Origin: Oceanospirillaceae bacterium
GTDB lineage: Bacteria > Pseudomonadota > Gammaproteobacteria > Pseudomonadales > Balneatricaceae
Length of the DNA stretch: 64,000 nucleotides
NCBI GenBank assembly: GCA_013215505.1
Contig: JABSQZ010000015.1
Location: forward strand, 62,001-126,000
Reading direction: 5' to 3'
Position 1 is the first letter of the stretch, and each line of letters starts with the position of its first letter. The notes beneath the pieces were generated by a model that was not told the origin of the DNA, did no database searches, and saw only the letters and a program-made list of their open reading frames with translations. Shown here piece after piece: positions 63,075 to 64,000 of this stretch. Both the position numbers and the translations under genes were made by a program.

Positions 63075-64000
63075 TTACAGTGCCTGTTTAATCGCCGCTA
63101 TTAAGTGATCGACTCCCTGCAAGGTACCCTCTTCAAGAGGTGGCATGATGGTCAGGCGGATAAATTGCTTAAAACGCGGCTCTAAGCTAAACAGCTCTCC
63201 GCTGAGGAAATCAATTTTTTGCAGATCGACACGCTCCAATAACTGCTGCGCACTGAGTTGATCCGGCAGTTTAATCCACAGCGCATATCCCCCTGTGGAC
63301 TGGGTTATCTGAATCTTATCTCCGAGTTTTTCCAGCAGACGCAAAGTGACAGCAGTGGTGGCAACTTTTATCTCCAGGCGCCAGTTGCGCAATTGGTTTT
63401 GATACAGCGATCCCAGGTAATAGCGGGTCAGGGCCTGCTGCGAGAAATAGGAACTGCTGATCTGGCTGACGGCAAACTGGGTCATATATTCGGTTTTAAA
63501 GCGTCCCGGGCAGCACCAGCCGATACGTTCAGTATCGCCTAATACTTTGGAAATAGAACTGACCATTAAACACCAGCCCTGTTGATCGTAGCTGGAGATC
63601 AGGCTGGGGGGATTGCCGACAAAGTTGAGCATAGAGTTAATGTCATCTTCAATAACCGGCGTCTGATACTTAGTGGCCCAGCTGGCAATTTGTTGTTTGT
63701 AGGCATCGGATAAAGTAATACCCGTGGGGTTGTGGCAGTTGGGATTAAGGATCACGGCTTTCACTGAATTGTCGCGCATCACTTGTTCTAATATGATTGG
63801 ATCGGGCCCCAGGGGTGACATGGGAATTTCCAGTGCTTTTAATCCCAGCACTCCGAGTAAGGCAAAGTATCCCGGAAAGGCGGGCACTGGTATCGCCACG
63901 GTGTCCCCCGCTTTACACAGCACCCGCAGTGCATGCTCTAAAGCGTGTTGACAACCGTTGGTTATTTGGATGTCAGCGGCATTAACATGACAATTGCGCA
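63075..64000 (-). CDS. PLP-dependent aminotransferase, probably MocR-type regulator (5' end missing)
   Basis: The stop is at 63075 and the reading frame stays open to the window edge, so the N-terminus is missing. The visible 308 residues are a class I aminotransferase domain: ITNGCQHALEHALRVLCKAG, NPNCHNPTG, IEDDINSML, and the PLP-lysine motif SSISKVLGDTERIGW. The ITNGCQ opening and the C-terminal design match GntR/MocR proteins, in which a DNA-binding domain precedes this fold. Whether the helix-turn-helix is present lies outside the window. Confidence 0.8.
   Translation of the reverse strand, partial: RNCHVNAADIQITNGCQHALEHALRVLCKAGDTVAIPVPAFPGYFALLGVLGLKALEIPMSPLGPDPIILEQVMRDNSVKAVILNPNCHNPTGITLSDAYKQQIASWATKYQTPVIEDDINSMLNFVGNPPSLISSYDQQGWCLMVSSISKVLGDTERIGWCCPGRFKTEYMTQFAVSQISSSYFSQQALTRYYLGSLYQNQLRNWRLEIKVATTAVTLRLLEKLGDKIQITQSTGGYALWIKLPDQLSAQQLLERVDLQKIDFLSGELFSLEPRFKQFIRLTIMPPLEEGTLQGVDHLIAAIKQAL

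Overview
The window reads like a chromosomal segment of a marine gammaproteobacterium. The pspF/pspABC set, a YacL (UPF0231) homologue, PBP1C paired with an alpha-2-macroglobulin, and a DMSP CoA-transferase/lyase all point that way. G+C looks moderate and genes are dense on both strands. I see no rRNA, tRNA, CRISPR array, integrase, transposase or phage gene. Genus-level placement is not possible from what I can see.

Layout. 1-2.7 kb: the end of an LD-carboxypeptidase gene and a methyl-accepting chemotaxis protein. 2.7-38 kb: a large catabolic and uptake island for methylated osmolytes and amino acids. It opens with carnitine catabolism (fused carnitine dehydrogenase/thioesterase, cdhC, divergent cdhR). 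Next comes a DMSP module: dddB, dddC, an IclR and a GcvA-type LysR regulator on the minus strand, with a divergent dddD. Then a DpkA/LhpD-like imine reductase, purU with a four-subunit sarcosine-oxidase-like complex (soxBDAG), an IclR regulator, and an operon of aldehyde dehydrogenase, M19 dipeptidase homologue and BCCT transporter with a divergent LysR. The island ends with an uncharacterised coupled gene pair, another LysR with a decayed paralogue beside it, and a general amino-acid ABC transporter (aapJQMP).

38-54 kb: a metallophosphoesterase, a phosphonate/selenate-type ABC transporter with a double-length permease, a solitary periplasmic binding protein, a Bcr/CflA-type MFS pump, alpha-2-macroglobulin plus PBP1C, a GGDEF diguanylate cyclase and nth. 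54.7-59 kb: the phage-shock locus (pspF, then pspA, pspB and pspC behind a sigma-54 promoter) followed by msrC, yacL and a small membrane protein. 59-64 kb: a small helical protein, an AraC regulator with a divergent MFS gene, an EamA transporter, and the C-terminal part of a MocR-type aminotransferase cut by the window edge.

How the genes work together (inference from known families). DddD makes DMS and 3-hydroxypropionyl-CoA from DMSP. DddB and DddC carry the C3 product through malonate semialdehyde to acetyl-CoA. The cdh genes turn carnitine into glycine betaine. The sox complex with PurU demethylates an N-methyl amino acid and handles the one-carbon unit. BCCT and Aap transporters would bring substrates in. 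No betaine monooxygenase or dimethylglycine demethylase genes are in the window, so the link from betaine to sarcosine is not shown here.

Most unusual points: two heptanucleotide repeat arrays at gene 3' ends that supply or abut the stop codons of minus-strand genes; a 184-bp tandem duplication in the psp operon that made a truncated extra pspB; a shared LysR-type operator on both sides of the LysR gene at 27.5 kb, the second copy ahead of the unknown gene pair; a SoxD lacking two of four expected zinc ligands; and an M19 dipeptidase homologue lacking the first metal motif.
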